A DNA stretch of 64,000 nucleotides from positions 213,020 to 277,019 of the forward strand of contig NZ_RCHJ01000014.1 in the NCBI RefSeq assembly GCF_004011805.1, read 5' to 3'. The notes under the pieces are model-generated. The model saw nothing but the letters and a program-made list of their open reading frames with translations, had not been told where the DNA came from and did no database searches. Below are positions 1 through 9,905 of this stretch, one piece after another; positions within the stretch are counted from its first letter, which is position 1, and the number at the start of each line of letters is the position of its first letter. The stretch comes from Piscinibacter defluvii (lineage in GTDB: Bacteria; Pseudomonadota; Gammaproteobacteria; Burkholderiales; Burkholderiaceae_C). A program made the position numbers and the translations under genes.

Positions 1-284
1 CGGCCGGTCCACAGGCTGGACAGCGCCGGGCGCAGGTGGATGCGCGCGGCGCGCAGCTCGTCGCTCGCCGGCCAGCCCGGCGCGGCGGCGATGCGCAGGT
101 CGCGCAGTTCCAGGCCGGTCAACCCGAGCGCGACGCGGCCCACCTGGGCGCGCGGGCCGAGCGCCTCCTCCAGCACCGCCTCGAGGCGCGCGCCGGCCAC
201 GCGCAGGCCGGCCAGCACCAGCAGCACCAGAGCGGCCGCGAGGGCCAGGCCGGCAAGCAGTCGATGGCGCAGCAGCGGGGTCAT
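1..284 (-). CDS. AsmA-like/DUF748-type membrane protein, N-terminal fragment
   Basis: Reading leftwards from the ATG at 284-282, an open frame runs off the window edge, so only about 94 residues are visible. The start ([10 protein letters not shown]) is followed by one hydrophobic segment rich in Leu, Ala and Val, about residues 8-28, which would anchor the protein in the inner membrane with the rest in the periplasm. The next part ([18 protein letters not shown]) has the short beta-strand pattern seen at the start of AsmA/DUF748 proteins. These belong to the bridge-like group that includes TamB. The family call rests on the N-terminus only. The gene is divergent from the DUF429 gene at 339. 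Confidence 0.6.
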   Translation of the reverse strand, partial: MTPLLRHRLLAGLALAAALVLLVLAGLRVAGARLEAVLEEALGPRAQVGRVALGLTGLELRDLRIAAAPGWPASDELRAARIHLRPALSSLWTG

Positions 285-338
285 GCCCGGATTGTCGCCA
301 GCACCGGATGACCTTCTCCTGCGTGCTACCGTTGCCCG

Positions 339-1166
339 ATGCCCTTGTCCGAGAGCCCCGCCGTGCGTCTGGCCGGCGTCGACTTCACCAGCCGGCCGAC
401 GCGCCGCAAGCCGATCACCGTCGCGCTCGGCACGCTGGCGCAGGGCGTGGTGCGGCTCGAGCGCGTCGACGAACACGCGGCGTTCGACGGCTTCGCCGCC
501 TGGCTGCAGGCGCCGGGGCCGTGGGTCGGTGGTTTCGACTTCCCGTTCGGCCTGCCGCGCGAACTGGTCGAGTCGCTCGGCTGGCCGCGCGAGTGGCTGC
601 CGCTGATGCGCCACTACGCGGGGCTGAGCCGGGAAACGATCCGCGACACCTTCGCCGCCTTCTGCGCTGCGCGTCCACCGGGTGGCAAGTTCGCGCACCG
701 CGCCTGCGACGGGCCGGCCGGCTCGTCGCCGTCGATGAAGTGGGTCAACCCGCCGGTGGCCTTCATGATGCACGCCGGCGTGCCGCTGCTGATCGAGGCC
801 GGCGTGCACCTGCCCGGCCTGCACGCCGGCGACCCGGCGCGCGTGGCGCTCGAGGCCTACCCGGGGCTGCTGGCACGCGAGCTGATCGGCATGCGTTCGT
901 ACAAGAACGACGCGGCCGCCAAGCAGACGCCCGAGCGGCTGATCGCGCGCAAGGACCTGGTCGATGCGCTCGAGCAGGGCCGCACGCGGCTCGGCCTGCG
1001 GCTGCGCGCCAGCCACGCCCAGCGCGACACGCTGGTGGCCGACGCGAGCGGCGACCGGCTCGACGCCGTGCTGTGCCTGCTGCAGGCCGGCTGGGCCGCG
1101 ACGCAGCCGCGCCTCGGCCTGCCCGAGCGCGTCGATCCGATCGAAGGGTGGATCGTCTCGGCATGA
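339..1166 (+). CDS. DUF429 family protein
   Basis: A 275-residue protein that fits DUF429, a family with a predicted RNase H-like fold whose biochemical role is not settled. The N-terminal GVDFTSRP strand and the DFPFGLPRE motif (about residue 67) are the family hallmarks, with acidic residues placed like those of RNase H-fold enzymes. The TGA stop overlaps the helicase ATG at 1163 (ATGA), so the two are almost certainly co-translated. The start was chosen because it gives the complete N-terminal strand; a longer reading frame upstream has no support. Association with a helicase suggests nucleic-acid work, but that is inference. Confidence 0.75.
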   Translation: MPLSESPAVRLAGVDFTSRPTRRKPITVALGTLAQGVVRLERVDEHAAFDGFAAWLQAPGPWVGGFDFPFGLPRELVESLGWPREWLPLMRHYAGLSRETIRDTFAAFCAARPPGGKFAHRACDGPAGSSPSMKWVNPPVAFMMHAGVPLLIEAGVHLPGLHAGDPARVALEAYPGLLARELIGMRSYKNDAAAKQTPERLIARKDLVDALEQGRTRLGLRLRASHAQRDTLVADASGDRLDAVLCLLQAGWAATQPRLGLPERVDPIEGWIVSA

Positions 1167-3598
1167 CGCCGCAGGAGTGGTTCGACTCGCGCGGCTGGCA
1201 GCCGTTCGACTTCCAGCGCGAGGTCTGGGCGCACCTGGCCGCCGGCCGCAGCGGCCTGCTGCATGCCACCACCGGCGCCGGCAAGACCTACGCGGTGTGG
1301 ATGGGCGCGCTGCAGCGCCGCGTGGCCCGGCCGGCCGCGCCGCTGCAGGTGCTGTGGATCACGCCGATGCGCGCGCTGGCGGCCGACACCACGCGCGCGC
1401 TGAACCTGCCGCTGGCCGACGTGGCGCCCGGCTGGCGCGTGGGCCAGCGCAGCGGCGACACGCCGGCAGCCGAGCGCGCGCGGCAGGACCGGCGCCTGCC
1501 CGAGGCGCTGGTGACCACGCCCGAATCGCTCTCGCTGCTGCTCACGCGCGAGCAGGCGGCGCAGGAACTCGGCGGCGTGCACACCGTGATCGTCGACGAG
1601 TGGCACGAGCTGATGGGCAACAAGCGGGGCGTGCAGGTGCAGCTCGCGCTGGCCCGGCTGGCGCGCTGGAACCCCGGGCTCGTCGTCTGGGGCCTGTCGG
1701 CCACGCTCGGCAACCTCGAGGAGGCGCAGCAGGTGCTCACCGGCGGCCGCGACGCGGTGCTGGTGCAGGGCCGCATCGACAAGACCCTGGTGATCGACAC
1801 GCTGCTGCCGCTCGAGCCCGGCCGCTTCTCCTGGGGCGGCCACCTGGGCGCGCAGATGCAGCAGCCGGTGATCGCCGAGATCGAGTCGAGCCCCAGCACC
1901 CTGGTGTTCACCAACACCCGCTCGCAGGCCGAGACCTGGTACCAGCTGCTGATCCAGGAGCGGCCCGAGTGGGCCGGCCTGGTCGCGCTGCACCATGGCT
2001 CGCTGGACAAGGACGTGCGCGAGTGGGTCGAGCTCGGGCTCAAGGATGGCCGCCTGAAGGCGGTGGTGGCGACCTCGTCGCTCGACCTGGGGGTGGACTT
2101 CCTGCCGGTCGAGCGCGTGCTGCAGATCGGCTCGCCCAAGGGCATCGCGCGGCTGCTGCAGCGTGCCGGCCGCAGCGGCCACGCGCCGGGCCGGCCGAGC
2201 CGCGTGACCATCGTGCCCACCAACACGCTGGAGCTGGTCGAGGCCGCCGCGGCGCGCCGCGCTGCCCGTGCGGGGCGCATCGAGAAACGCGCCACGCCGG
2301 AGAAGCCGCTCGACGTGCTGGTGCAGCACCTCGTCAGCGTCGCGCTCGGCGGCGGCTTCACGGCCGACGCGCTGTACGACGAGGTGCGCACGGCCTGGGC
2401 CTACCGCGCGCTGAGCCGCGCCGAGTTCGACTGGGCGCTCGCCTTCGTCGAGCGCGGCGGTGCCAGCCTGGGCGCCTACCCCGAGTACCACCGCGTGAGG
2501 CTGGTCGACGGGGTCTACCGGGTGCCCGACCGCGGCATCGCCAAGCGCCACCGGCTGCAGGTGGGCACCATCGTGGGCGACGGCACGATGCAGGTGAAGT
2601 ACCTCTCCGGCAGCAGGCTCGGCGCGATGGAGGAGAGCTTCATCGCGCGCCTGCGCCCGGGCGACTGCTTCGTGTTCGCCGGCAAGGTGCTCGAATTCGT
2701 GCGCACGCAGGAGATGACGGCCTACGTGAAGAAGGCGACGAAGAGCCGCGGCATCGTGCCGAGCTGGGCGGGCGGCAAGATGCCGCTGTCGACCGAGCTG
2801 GCCGACGCGGTGCTGGAGCTGCTGGCCAGTGCCGCGCAGGCGGACTGGATCCGCGACATCGAGGACCCGGAGATGCGTGCCGCGCAGCCCATGCTCTCGA
2901 CGCAGGCGCGCCTGTCGCGCCTGCCGACGCCGAAGACGCTGCTGATCGAGCGCTACCGCTCGCGCGAAGGCCACCACCTCTACCTCTATCCGTTCGCGGG
3001 CCGCAACGTGCACCTGGGTCTGGCGAGCCTGCTGGCCTGGCGGCTCGCGAAGGACTCGCCCAACACCTTCAGCATGAGCGTCAACGACCACGGCTTCGAG
3101 CTGCTCAGCGCGGAGGCGGTGGACATGGCCGCGCTGCTCGACAGGCGCGCCTTCGACACCGGCGAGCTGCTGGCCGACGTGCTGGCGAGCCTGAACTCGA
3201 GCGAGCTGGCGCAGCGGCGCTTCCGCGAGATCGCACGCGTTTCCGGGCTGGTGTTCACCGGTTACCCCGGCGCGCCGAAGACGACACGCCAGCTGCAGGC
3301 CAGCAGCGGCCTGTTCTACGACGTGTTCCGCAAGTACGACGCCGGCAACCTGCTGCTCTCGCAGGCCGAGGGCGAGGTGCTGAGCCAGGAGCTGGATATC
3401 CGGCGCCTCGCCGCCACCTTGAGGCACATGAGCGCGCAGCGGGTGGAGTTCGTCGAGCTGAAGGTGCCGAGCCCGTTCTCGCTGCCGCTGATGGTGGAAC
3501 GATTCCGCGAGAAGCTCAGCAACGAGAAACTGGCCGACCGGCTGGCGCGCATCATCCGCGATGCAACGGCCGAGGCCGACCACGACACCCGACCATGA
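1163..3598 (+). CDS. Ligase-associated DEXH-box DNA helicase (Lhr-type)
   Basis: An 811-residue superfamily 2 helicase. Walker A is ATTGAGKT at residues 35-42, the Walker B/DEXH box is DEWH at about 145-148, and motif III is the following SAT. The C-terminal RecA domain has the QRAGRSGH motif VI. After it come a winged-helix region and a long C-terminal domain, as in Lhr and the 'ligase-associated DEXH box helicase' family. In other bacteria this family sits beside an ATP-dependent DNA ligase and a beta-CASP-like exonuclease; neither is in this window. It is sandwiched by 4-bp overlaps with the genes on both sides, so it is the centre of a four-gene operon. A role in DNA repair is known for the family, not shown here. 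Confidence 0.88.
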   Translation: MTPQEWFDSRGWQPFDFQREVWAHLAAGRSGLLHATTGAGKTYAVWMGALQRRVARPAAPLQVLWITPMRALAADTTRALNLPLADVAPGWRVGQRSGDTPAAERARQDRRLPEALVTTPESLSLLLTREQAAQELGGVHTVIVDEWHELMGNKRGVQVQLALARLARWNPGLVVWGLSATLGNLEEAQQVLTGGRDAVLVQGRIDKTLVIDTLLPLEPGRFSWGGHLGAQMQQPVIAEIESSPSTLVFTNTRSQAETWYQLLIQERPEWAGLVALHHGSLDKDVREWVELGLKDGRLKAVVATSSLDLGVDFLPVERVLQIGSPKGIARLLQRAGRSGHAPGRPSRVTIVPTNTLELVEAAAARRAARAGRIEKRATPEKPLDVLVQHLVSVALGGGFTADALYDEVRTAWAYRALSRAEFDWALAFVERGGASLGAYPEYHRVRLVDGVYRVPDRGIAKRHRLQVGTIVGDGTMQVKYLSGSRLGAMEESFIARLRPGDCFVFAGKVLEFVRTQEMTAYVKKATKSRGIVPSWAGGKMPLSTELADAVLELLASAAQADWIRDIEDPEMRAAQPMLSTQARLSRLPTPKTLLIERYRSREGHHLYLYPFAGRNVHLGLASLLAWRLAKDSPNTFSMSVNDHGFELLSAEAVDMAALLDRRAFDTGELLADVLASLNSSELAQRRFREIARVSGLVFTGYPGAPKTTRQLQASSGLFYDVFRKYDAGNLLLSQAEGEVLSQELDIRRLAATLRHMSAQRVEFVELKVPSPFSLPLMVERFREKLSNEKLADRLARIIRDATAEADHDTRP

Positions 3599-3990
3599 AG
3601 CGACTCTCCCGCCTGTTCCGCTTTGCCAACGCCGCCCGGCTGGCGACCTACCTGATCGCGCTGTGGAAGCTCGCCCGCCATGCCGAGACGCCCACCGCGG
3701 CCAAGCTGGTGGCGCTGGCGGTGCTGGCTTATGCGGTCAGCCCGATCGACCTGATCCCGGACTTCATCCCGGTGCTCGGACAGCTCGACGACCTGATCCT
3801 GCTGCCGTTGGGCGTGGCGCTGGCGGTGAAGCTCACGCCCAAGCCCCTGTGGGAGGCGCGCCTGCGCGAGGCGGAGGTCTCGAGCGAGCGGCTGCCCAAG
3901 CTGTGGTGGGGCGCGGCGGCGATCGTGCTGCTGTGGGCAGCGCTGTTCGGGCTGTTCGTCTGGTGGCTGGTGCGGGTGCTGGCGGCGTGA
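3595..3990 (+). CDS. YkvA/DUF1232 family membrane protein
   Basis: A 131-residue protein with the DUF1232 core: a helix followed by the conserved [18 protein letters not shown] stretch at about residues 48-65, which is the family signature. A final hydrophobic segment (about residues 106-128) should be a membrane anchor. The ATG overlaps the helicase stop and the TGA overlaps the GTG of the nuclease gene, so it is translated within the operon. Its function is unknown in the family. Confidence 0.85.
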   Translation: MKRLSRLFRFANAARLATYLIALWKLARHAETPTAAKLVALAVLAYAVSPIDLIPDFIPVLGQLDDLILLPLGVALAVKLTPKPLWEARLREAEVSSERLPKLWWGAAAIVLLWAALFGLFVWWLVRVLAA

Positions 3991-4454
3991 GGCGGGCGGT
4001 CGTCCTGCTGCTCGTGCTGGCCGCGGGCGCTGCGCAGGCCTTCACGGCCGACGTGACGCACGTGAGCGACGGCGACACGGTCTGGGTCAAGCGCGACGGC
4101 CGCGCCCCGTTCAAGCTGCGCCTGGACGGCCTGGACGCCCCCGAGCGCTGCCAGGCCGGCGGCGCGGCGGCACGCGACGCACTGGCCGCGCGCTTGCTGC
4201 ACCGGCGCGTGGCGGTACGCACCCGCGCGCACGACGACTACGGCCGCGCTGTCGGCACGTTGCAGCTCGACGGTGCGGACGTCGGCGCCTGGCTGGTGTC
4301 GCAGGGGCTGGCCTGGAATGCCCGCTTCGGGCGCCGTGCCGGGCCGTACGCGGAGGAGGAGCAGCAGGCGCGCCGCGCCGCCCGCGGCGTGTTCGCGCAG
4401 CCAGCGCCCGAGTACCCGCGCGACTTCCGGCGCCGCCACGGGCCGTGCGGGTGA
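3987..4454 (+). CDS. Secreted thermonuclease-family (SNase) nuclease
   Basis: 155 residues. The GTG start overlaps the stop of the YkvA-like gene; it gives a signal peptide ([17 protein letters not shown]) with a likely cut after the Ala-x-Ala. The mature part is an SNase/OB fold: VSDGDTVWV carries the Ca2+-binding Asp, RLDGLDAPE carries the first catalytic Arg region, and DDYGRAVGTL carries the Asp-Tyr-Gly-Arg motif with the second Arg. The protein is predicted to be exported to the periplasm or outside, where it would cut DNA or RNA. Pairing with a helicase operon is unusual, because the nuclease and helicase would be in different compartments. Confidence 0.85.
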   Translation: MRRAVVLLLVLAAGAAQAFTADVTHVSDGDTVWVKRDGRAPFKLRLDGLDAPERCQAGGAAARDALAARLLHRRVAVRTRAHDDYGRAVGTLQLDGADVGAWLVSQGLAWNARFGRRAGPYAEEEQQARRAARGVFAQPAPEYPRDFRRRHGPCG

Positions 4455-4457
4455 GGC

Positions 4458-5378
4458 TCAGGGCCGCTCGCGCATCAGCGTGCTCTTGCCGAACAGGCTC
4501 TCGATCAGGTCCACCGCCAGCAGCGCGGTCTTGTTGCGCACGTCCAGCGCCGGGTTCAGCTCCATCACGTCGAGCGAGGCGAGGCGGCCGGTGTCGGCGA
4601 TCATCTCCATGCACAGCTGCGCCTCGCGGTAGGTCGGCCCGCCGGGGATGGTGGTGCCGACGCCGGGCGCGATCTCCGGGTCGAGGAAGTCGACGTCGAA
4701 GCTGACGTGCAGGTGCGTGTTCGAGTCCAGCGTCGCGAGCGCCAGCTCCATCGTGTGGCGCATGCCCATCTCGTCGATGTAGCGCATGTCGAACACCTCG
4801 AGGCCGGCCTCGTGCACGAAGCGCTTCTCGCCCGGGTCGACGCTGCGGATGCCGATCTGGCGGATCCACTTCGGCTGGATCGCCGGCACCTGGCCGCCGA
4901 TCTCGATCAGCGCCTGCGGGCCATGGCCGCACAGGCAGGCCACCGGCATGCCGTGGATGTTGCCGCTCGGGGTCAGTTGGTTGGTGTTGAAGTCGGCATG
5001 CGCGTCCAGCCACAGCACACGCAGGCGCTTGCCGGTCTCGCGGCAATGGCGTGCCACCGCGCTGATCGAGCCGATGCCCAGGCAATGGTCGCCACCCATC
5101 AGGATGGGCAGCCGGCCGAGCGCCAGCTCGGCGTGCACCGCCTCGTGCACCGCGCGGTTCCAGGCCACCACCTCGTCGAGGTGGCGGTAGCCATCCACCG
5201 GCGGCAGCCAGGGGTTGGCCGGGCCGGCCAGGTTGCCGCGGTCGAGCACCTCCAGGCCGTGGCCCTGCAGCACCGGCAGGATCTGCGCCACGCGCAGCGC
5301 CTCCGGCCCCATGCTCGCGCCGCGGCTGCCGGCGCCGATGTCGGTCGGCGCGCCGATCAGGCTGACTCGCTTGTTCAT
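4458..5378 (-). CDS. rocF: Arginase
   Basis: 306 residues, the usual arginase length. It hydrolyses L-arginine to ornithine and urea using two Mn2+ ions. Metal ligands are visible: GGDHC (His98), DAHAD (Asp125, His127, Asp129) and SFDVD (Asp228, Asp230). The start at 5378 gives the canonical first strand MNKRVSLIGAP; its ATG overlaps the stop of the upstream LOG gene (ATGA), indicating coupled translation. It converges on the nuclease gene, with only 3 bp between stops. Agmatinase is possible in principle, but the SPNxH-type loop (TPSGNIHG at 136-143) fits arginase better. Confidence 0.9.
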   Translation of the reverse strand: MNKRVSLIGAPTDIGAGSRGASMGPEALRVAQILPVLQGHGLEVLDRGNLAGPANPWLPPVDGYRHLDEVVAWNRAVHEAVHAELALGRLPILMGGDHCLGIGSISAVARHCRETGKRLRVLWLDAHADFNTNQLTPSGNIHGMPVACLCGHGPQALIEIGGQVPAIQPKWIRQIGIRSVDPGEKRFVHEAGLEVFDMRYIDEMGMRHTMELALATLDSNTHLHVSFDVDFLDPEIAPGVGTTIPGGPTYREAQLCMEMIADTGRLASLDVMELNPALDVRNKTALLAVDLIESLFGKSTLMRERP

Positions 5379-6286
5379 CAGTCGTCGGCGAACTCGCCGG
5401 TGGTGGTGTCGGGGGCGTCGAAGCCGTACTCGGCGGCGAGCACGCCCCAGGCCTCCTCGGCGGTCTCGACGAAGCGGAACAGGTTCACGTCGCCCGGGCC
5501 GATCATGCCGGTCTCGATCAGCCAGTCGAAGTTGATCAGCTTGGTCCAGAACTCGCGGCCGAACAGCAGGATCGGGCGGCGCCGCGACTTTCCGGTCTGC
5601 GTCAGCGTGAGCGTCTCGAACAGCTCGTCGAGCGTGCCGAAGCCGCCGGGGAAGCACACCAGCGCGATCGAGCGCATCACGAAGTGCATCTTGCGCAGCG
5701 CGAAGTAGTGGAACTGGAAGCACAGCTCCGGCGTGATGTACGGGTTGGGCTCCTGCTCGTGCGGCAGCACGATGTTCAGCCCGATGCTCTTGCCACCCAC
5801 CTCGAAGGCGCCGCGGTTGCCCGCCTCCATGATGCCGGGGCCGCCGCCGGTGACCACGTAGACCGGCGTCTCGAGCTCCTTGGACTTGTGCGTGACGATG
5901 GCGGCGAAGCGGCGCGCCTCGTCGTAGTAGCGCGACATGTCCAGCAGCGCCTGCGCGCGTGTGATGGCGCCGGCATCGCCGTCGCGGCGTGCCGCGTCCA
6001 GGCGCGCCTGGGCCACGTCCGGCGGCTGGATGCGCGCGCTGCCGAAGATCACGATGGTGGAGGTCACGCCGTGCTCGTGCTGCACCATCTCCGGCTTGAG
6101 CAGCTCGAGCTGCATGCGCACCGGGCGCAGTTCCTCGCGCAGCAGGAACTCGGTGTCGGTGAAGGCGAGCCGGTAGGCGCTCTCGGGGCCCGCGTAGCGC
6201 GACGGTGGCGCCGCTTCGGCCTCGACGACCGCTTCCTCCTCGGCCGTCGGGAAGTTGCGGGCGGTGAGGTCGAGTTTCTTGTCCAT
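5378..6286 (-). CDS. LOG-family protein (TIGR00730-like, cytokinin riboside phosphoribohydrolase type)
   Basis: 302 residues. The Rossmann-like LOG motifs are present: GGGPGIMEA at residues 147-155 and PGGFGTLDE at 213-221 (PGGxGTxxE). Family members cleave nucleoside 5'-monophosphates to free base and ribose 5-phosphate; older annotation 'lysine decarboxylase' is wrong. The roughly 70-residue N-terminal extension marks the longer LOG subtype found in many betaproteobacteria. The substrate is not predictable from sequence. It is the first gene of a pair with arginase, overlapping it by four bases. Confidence 0.87.
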   Translation of the reverse strand: MDKKLDLTARNFPTAEEEAVVEAEAAPPSRYAGPESAYRLAFTDTEFLLREELRPVRMQLELLKPEMVQHEHGVTSTIVIFGSARIQPPDVAQARLDAARRDGDAGAITRAQALLDMSRYYDEARRFAAIVTHKSKELETPVYVVTGGGPGIMEAGNRGAFEVGGKSIGLNIVLPHEQEPNPYITPELCFQFHYFALRKMHFVMRSIALVCFPGGFGTLDELFETLTLTQTGKSRRRPILLFGREFWTKLINFDWLIETGMIGPGDVNLFRFVETAEEAWGVLAAEYGFDAPDTTTGEFADD

Positions 6287-6296
6287 GGTGCGCAGC

Positions 6297-7055
6297 TTAA
6301 CGCTGCGGCCGGGCGGCGCAGACCGGGCAGGCCTCCTGGCGGCCGAGCCGGATCTCGTGCCACTCCATCGTGCGCGCGTCCAGCATCTGCAGCCGGCCGG
6401 CCAGCGAGCTGCCGACGCCGGCCAGCAGCTTGAGCGCCTCGGCCGCCTGCACCGTGCCGATGATGCCCACCAGCGGCGCGAACACGCCCATGGTCGAGCA
6501 GCGCACCTCCTCGTAGGTGGCCTCGGGCGGGAACAGGCAGGCATAGCAGGGGTTGGCGGCGTCGCGCGTGTCGTAGACGGAGATCTGGCCGTCGAAGCCG
6601 ATCGCCGCACCGGCCACCAGCGGCCTGGCGCAGGCCACGCAGGCCGCGTTGACGGCCTGGCGGGTGGCGAAGTTGTCGCTGCAGTCGATCACCACGTCGG
6701 CCGCGGCCACCAGCGTGGCCAGCCGCGCGGCGTCGGCGCGCTCGCGCAGCGTCACCACGCGCACGTCCGGGTTGATCGCCGCGATCGCCTGCGCCGCCGA
6801 CTGGACCTTGGGCTGGCCGACACGGGCGAGCGTGTGGGCGATCTGGCGCTGCAGGTTGGTGACGTCCACCGTGTCGTGGTCGACCAGCGTGATCGTGCCG
6901 ACGCCGGCCGTGCCGAGGTACAGCGCCACCGGCGAACCGAGGCCGCCGGCGCCGATCACCAGCGCGTGCGCGGCCAGCAGCTTGCGCTGGCCCTCGATGC
7001 CCAACTCGTCAAGCAGGATGTGGCGCGAGTAGCGCAGCAGCTGGTCGTCGTCCAT
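6297..7055 (-). CDS. MoeB/ThiF/HesA-type adenylyltransferase
   Basis: 252 residues. E1-like enzyme that adenylates the C-terminal Gly of a small sulfur carrier (MoaD or ThiS). N-terminal RYSRHILLDELG is the family opening motif; GAGGLGSP (about residues 35-42) binds ATP; the Arg-finger region and the conserved Asp of DCSDNFATRQ (about 128-137) follow. Zinc ligands are CYAC and the C-terminal CPVC. No MoaD or ThiS gene is nearby, so which carrier it serves cannot be told. It lies 10 bp from the LOG gene start on the same strand and may be co-transcribed. Confidence 0.85.
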   Translation of the reverse strand: MDDDQLLRYSRHILLDELGIEGQRKLLAAHALVIGAGGLGSPVALYLGTAGVGTITLVDHDTVDVTNLQRQIAHTLARVGQPKVQSAAQAIAAINPDVRVVTLRERADAARLATLVAAADVVIDCSDNFATRQAVNAACVACARPLVAGAAIGFDGQISVYDTRDAANPCYACLFPPEATYEEVRCSTMGVFAPLVGIIGTVQAAEALKLLAGVGSSLAGRLQMLDARTMEWHEIRLGRQEACPVCAARPQR

Positions 7056-7080
7056 CCGGGCAGGATACCCATGAATGACA

Positions 7081-7104
7081 ACGCCCGCGCGGTGGCGCGG
7101 GCGT
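7081..7104 (-). terminator. Hairpin downstream of the S41 protease gene
   Basis: A perfect 10-bp stem (7081-7090 with 7095-7104) and a 4-nt loop lie 27 bp beyond the stop of the S41 gene and just before the MoeB/ThiF gene. On the minus strand it is followed by TGTCATTCAT, a weak U-rich tail. It probably acts as an intrinsic terminator or a partial attenuator. Confidence 0.5.
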
Positions 7105-7131
7105 CGGCGGGGCGGGGAATCCGCGTCGGGC

Positions 7132-8574
7132 TCAGTTGTTGGTGGTGGCCTCGGCCTTGCGCTCGACGGCGGTCTTGCTCACCAGCACCGGCTTGCCCTT
7201 GAGCTGGTTCAGCGCCTGGGCGAGCTGGAAGTCCTCGGCGCTGCCGAACTCGGGCAGCGGCCTGGGCGTGGCGGCCTTCTTCTGCTGCTCTTCCTCGAGC
7301 TTCTTGCGCGCCTCCTCGCGGGCCTTCTCGCGCGCCTCGTCCTTCTGCTCCGGGCCCTGGCCGCTGGCGATGTGCTTGTCGAGGTCGGCTTCGCGCACGC
7401 GCAGCGCGGCGAACAGGTTGCCTTCGGCGGTTTCGTCGAGCATGACGTCGGGCACGATGCCCTTGGCCTGGATCGACGCGCCGCTGGGCGTGTAGTACCG
7501 CGCCGTGGTGATCTTCAGCGCGGTGTCGGGGCCGAGCTGGCGCACCGTCTGCACCGAACCCTTGCCGAAGGTCTGGGCGCCCATGACGGTGGCGCGCTTG
7601 TGGTCCTGCAGCGCACCGGCGACGATCTCGCTGGCCGAGGCCGAGCCCTCGTTGACCAGCACCACCAGCGGCACCTTCTTCACCGCCTCGGGCAGCTTGC
7701 GCAGCGGGTCGGTGCCGCCGCGGCGCAGGTAGTACTCGGGCGAGGCCTTGAAGGTGGCCTTGGAGTCGGCGATCTGGCCGTTGGTCGTCACCACCACCAC
7801 GTCGCTGGGCAGGAAGGCGGCCGAGATCGCCACCGCGCCCTCGAGCAGGCCGCCGGGGTCGTTGCGCAGGTCGAGCACCAGGCCCTTGAGGTTCGGGTCC
7901 TGCTTGTACAGGTCTTCCAGCTTGCGGGCGAAGTCCTCGACCGTGCGATCCTGGAACTGGCTGACCCGCAGCCAGGCGTAACCCGGCTCGACCAGCTTCG
8001 CGCGCACGCTCTGCACACGGATCTCCTCGCGCACGATGGTCACCGGGAAGCTGCGCGTCTCGGACTTGCGGAACACCTGCAGCACGACCTTGGTGTTGGG
8101 CTCGCCGCGCATGCGCTTGACGGCCTGGTCCATCGTCAGGCCCTTGACCAGGGTGTCGTCGATCTTGGTGATCAGGTCGCCGCTCTTCAGGCCGGCGCGG
8201 AAGGCGGGCGAGCCCTCGATCGGCGAGACCACCTTGACCAGGCCGTCCTCCATGCCGATCTCGATGCCCACGCCGACGAACTTGCCGGTGGTGCCCTCGC
8301 GGAATTCCTTGAAGCTCTTCTTGTCGAAGAACTGGGAGTGCGGGTCGAGCCCGGAGACCATGCCCGAGATCGCGTCGTTGATGAGCTTCTTCTCGTCCAC
8401 CGGCTCGACGTAGTCGCTCTTGACCATGCCGAACACCGCGGCGAGCTGCTGCAGTTCCTCCAGCGGGAGCTGGGAGACCGGGTTGCGGGCGATCGCCTGG
8501 AACTGCATGGTGGTCAGTGCGCCGGCGACCGCGCCGACCGCCAACCAACCCGCGACCTTCAATTTGCTGCCCAT
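7132..8574 (-). CDS. ctpA: S41 family C-terminal processing protease (CtpA-like)
   Basis: 480 residues. A hydrophobic N-terminal segment (residues 8-22) serves as signal or membrane anchor, so the protease acts in the periplasm. A PDZ domain lies at about 97-180 (VGVGIEIG to LQVF). The peptidase core follows: the GSASASE motif at 310-316 contains the nucleophile Ser and FGKGS contains Lys338, the general base. The tail is a charged, Lys/Glu-rich helix (about 410-445). The family trims C-termini of envelope proteins. It is transcribed alone, with a hairpin after the stop. Confidence 0.9.
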   Translation of the reverse strand: MGSKLKVAGWLAVGAVAGALTTMQFQAIARNPVSQLPLEELQQLAAVFGMVKSDYVEPVDEKKLINDAISGMVSGLDPHSQFFDKKSFKEFREGTTGKFVGVGIEIGMEDGLVKVVSPIEGSPAFRAGLKSGDLITKIDDTLVKGLTMDQAVKRMRGEPNTKVVLQVFRKSETRSFPVTIVREEIRVQSVRAKLVEPGYAWLRVSQFQDRTVEDFARKLEDLYKQDPNLKGLVLDLRNDPGGLLEGAVAISAAFLPSDVVVVTTNGQIADSKATFKASPEYYLRRGGTDPLRKLPEAVKKVPLVVLVNEGSASASEIVAGALQDHKRATVMGAQTFGKGSVQTVRQLGPDTALKITTARYYTPSGASIQAKGIVPDVMLDETAEGNLFAALRVREADLDKHIASGQGPEQKDEAREKAREEARKKLEEEQQKKAATPRPLPEFGSAEDFQLAQALNQLKGKPVLVSKTAVERKAEATTNN

Positions 8575-8718
8575 TCGACGACCCCTTATCCCCGCGCGTT
8601 CGCCCGTGTACTGCCCTGTGCAGACCCAGGCCGGACCAGTATAAAACCGGGCCCTGCCTGAGAGCTTGGCCGGGGCGGGAAAGTTGCACGCGCCGGCGGT
8701 GCTTTTCGACGCAGTTGC

Positions 8719-9804
8719 CTAGGAGCGTTCGCGGGCGAAGGTCACGACGTGGTCGACCTCGGCGCGGATGCCGATCCACTCGCCGACCTGATGGTCGTGG
8801 TGCGAGGGCACGTGGGCCACGACCTGTTCGCCGCCCTCGAGCCGCAGCGTGTAGAGGAACTCCGAGCCGCGGAAGGTCTTGCGCTCGATGCGCGCGCGCA
8901 CCGGCGCGGCGTCGTCGTGCACGATGTCGTCGGCGCGCAGCAGCACCTCGCACAGGCCGCCCGCATAGGCGTCGGGCAGCGGGCATTCCTGCAGGTCGAC
9001 CAGGTCGCCCAGCGGCGTGCGCACCACCGCCGCACCGCCGCTCTCGGCGACGATCTGCGCCGGCGCGAAGACGCCGTGACCGATGAAGTCCGCCACGAAG
9101 CGGGTCGCCGGGCGGTGGTACAGCGTGTAGGCGTCGTCCCACTGCTCGAGCCGGCCCTGGTGCATCACACCGATCAGGTCGCCCACCGCGAAGGCCTCGA
9201 GCTGGTCGTGCGTCACCATCAGCGCGGTCGTGCCCGACAGCTGCAGGATGCCGCGCAGCTCGTGTGCGAGGCGCTCGCGCAGGTCGACGTCCAGGCTGGA
9301 GAAGGGCTCGTCCAGCAGCAGCAGGCGCGGCGAGGGCGCCAGCGCCCGGGCCAGCGCGATGCGCTGCTGCTGGCCGCCGGAGAGCTGGTGCGGAGCGCGC
9401 TGCGCGGCGTGGCCGAGGCCGACCAGGTCCAGCACCTCGGCGGTGCGGCGCCGGCGCTCGGCCGCCGGCAGGTGGCGGATGCCGAAGGCGACATTGGCCT
9501 CCACGCTCAGGTGCGGGAACAGCGCGTAGTCCTGGAACACCATGCCGATGCGGCGCAGCTCGGGCGGCACGTGGCGACCGCCGGCGGCGTCGGCCAGCAC
9601 CTCCCCGTCGATCGCGATGCGCCCGTGTGCCAGCGGTTCCAGCCCGGCCACGGCACGCAGCAGCGAGGTCTTGCCGCAGCCCGAGGGGCCGATCAGCACG
9701 CCGAGCTGGCCGCGCGGCAGCCCGAGCGTCACCGACGCCACGGCGGCACGTGTCGCGGTGCTGCCGGGGTAGCGCACCGAGGCCTGGTCGATCTGCAGGA
9801 ACAT
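8719..9804 (-). CDS. fbpC: Ferric iron ABC transporter ATP-binding protein
   Basis: 361 residues. Walker A is GPSGCGKT at 39-46, the Q-loop VFQDY at 89-93, the signature LSGGQ at 141-145 and Walker B LLLLDEP at 161-167, followed by the TOBE-like regulatory region. The FbpC/PotA-like architecture and the divergent two-domain permease suggest Fe3+ import. The ATG at 9804 was chosen because it gives the normal first strand MFLQIDQASV. The gene is divergent from fbpB with a Fur-like box between. Confidence 0.82.
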   Translation of the reverse strand: MFLQIDQASVRYPGSTATRAAVASVTLGLPRGQLGVLIGPSGCGKTSLLRAVAGLEPLAHGRIAIDGEVLADAAGGRHVPPELRRIGMVFQDYALFPHLSVEANVAFGIRHLPAAERRRRTAEVLDLVGLGHAAQRAPHQLSGGQQQRIALARALAPSPRLLLLDEPFSSLDVDLRERLAHELRGILQLSGTTALMVTHDQLEAFAVGDLIGVMHQGRLEQWDDAYTLYHRPATRFVADFIGHGVFAPAQIVAESGGAAVVRTPLGDLVDLQECPLPDAYAGGLCEVLLRADDIVHDDAAPVRARIERKTFRGSEFLYTLRLEGGEQVVAHVPSHHDHQVGEWIGIRAEVDHVVTFARERS

Positions 9805-9832
9805 GGACCTATCATATCGGCGCGTTCGATCA

Positions 9833-9845
9833 AACGAGAATCGTT
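9833..9845. promoter_or_regulatory. Fur-like operator in the fbpC-fbpB divergent promoter region
   Basis: AACGAGAATCGTT, an inverted repeat of 5 bp around GAA, matches the core of the classical Fur box (AATGAGAATCATT) with two C/G changes. It lies between the divergent starts at 9804 and 9906. Fe-Fur repression of both genes is inferred from the gene content and site. Confidence 0.55.
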
Positions 9846-9905
9846 CGCAACCATATTGATCCACGGCAAGGCCCGACCGCGCCGGTGACGTTCTGATCCC
9901 ACCGC

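Noticed and set aside
857..3583. Very long antisense ORF (908 codons) across the helicase gene
   Set aside because: GC-rich shadow of the helicase reading frame; no domain, low-complexity Arg/His/Ala composition.
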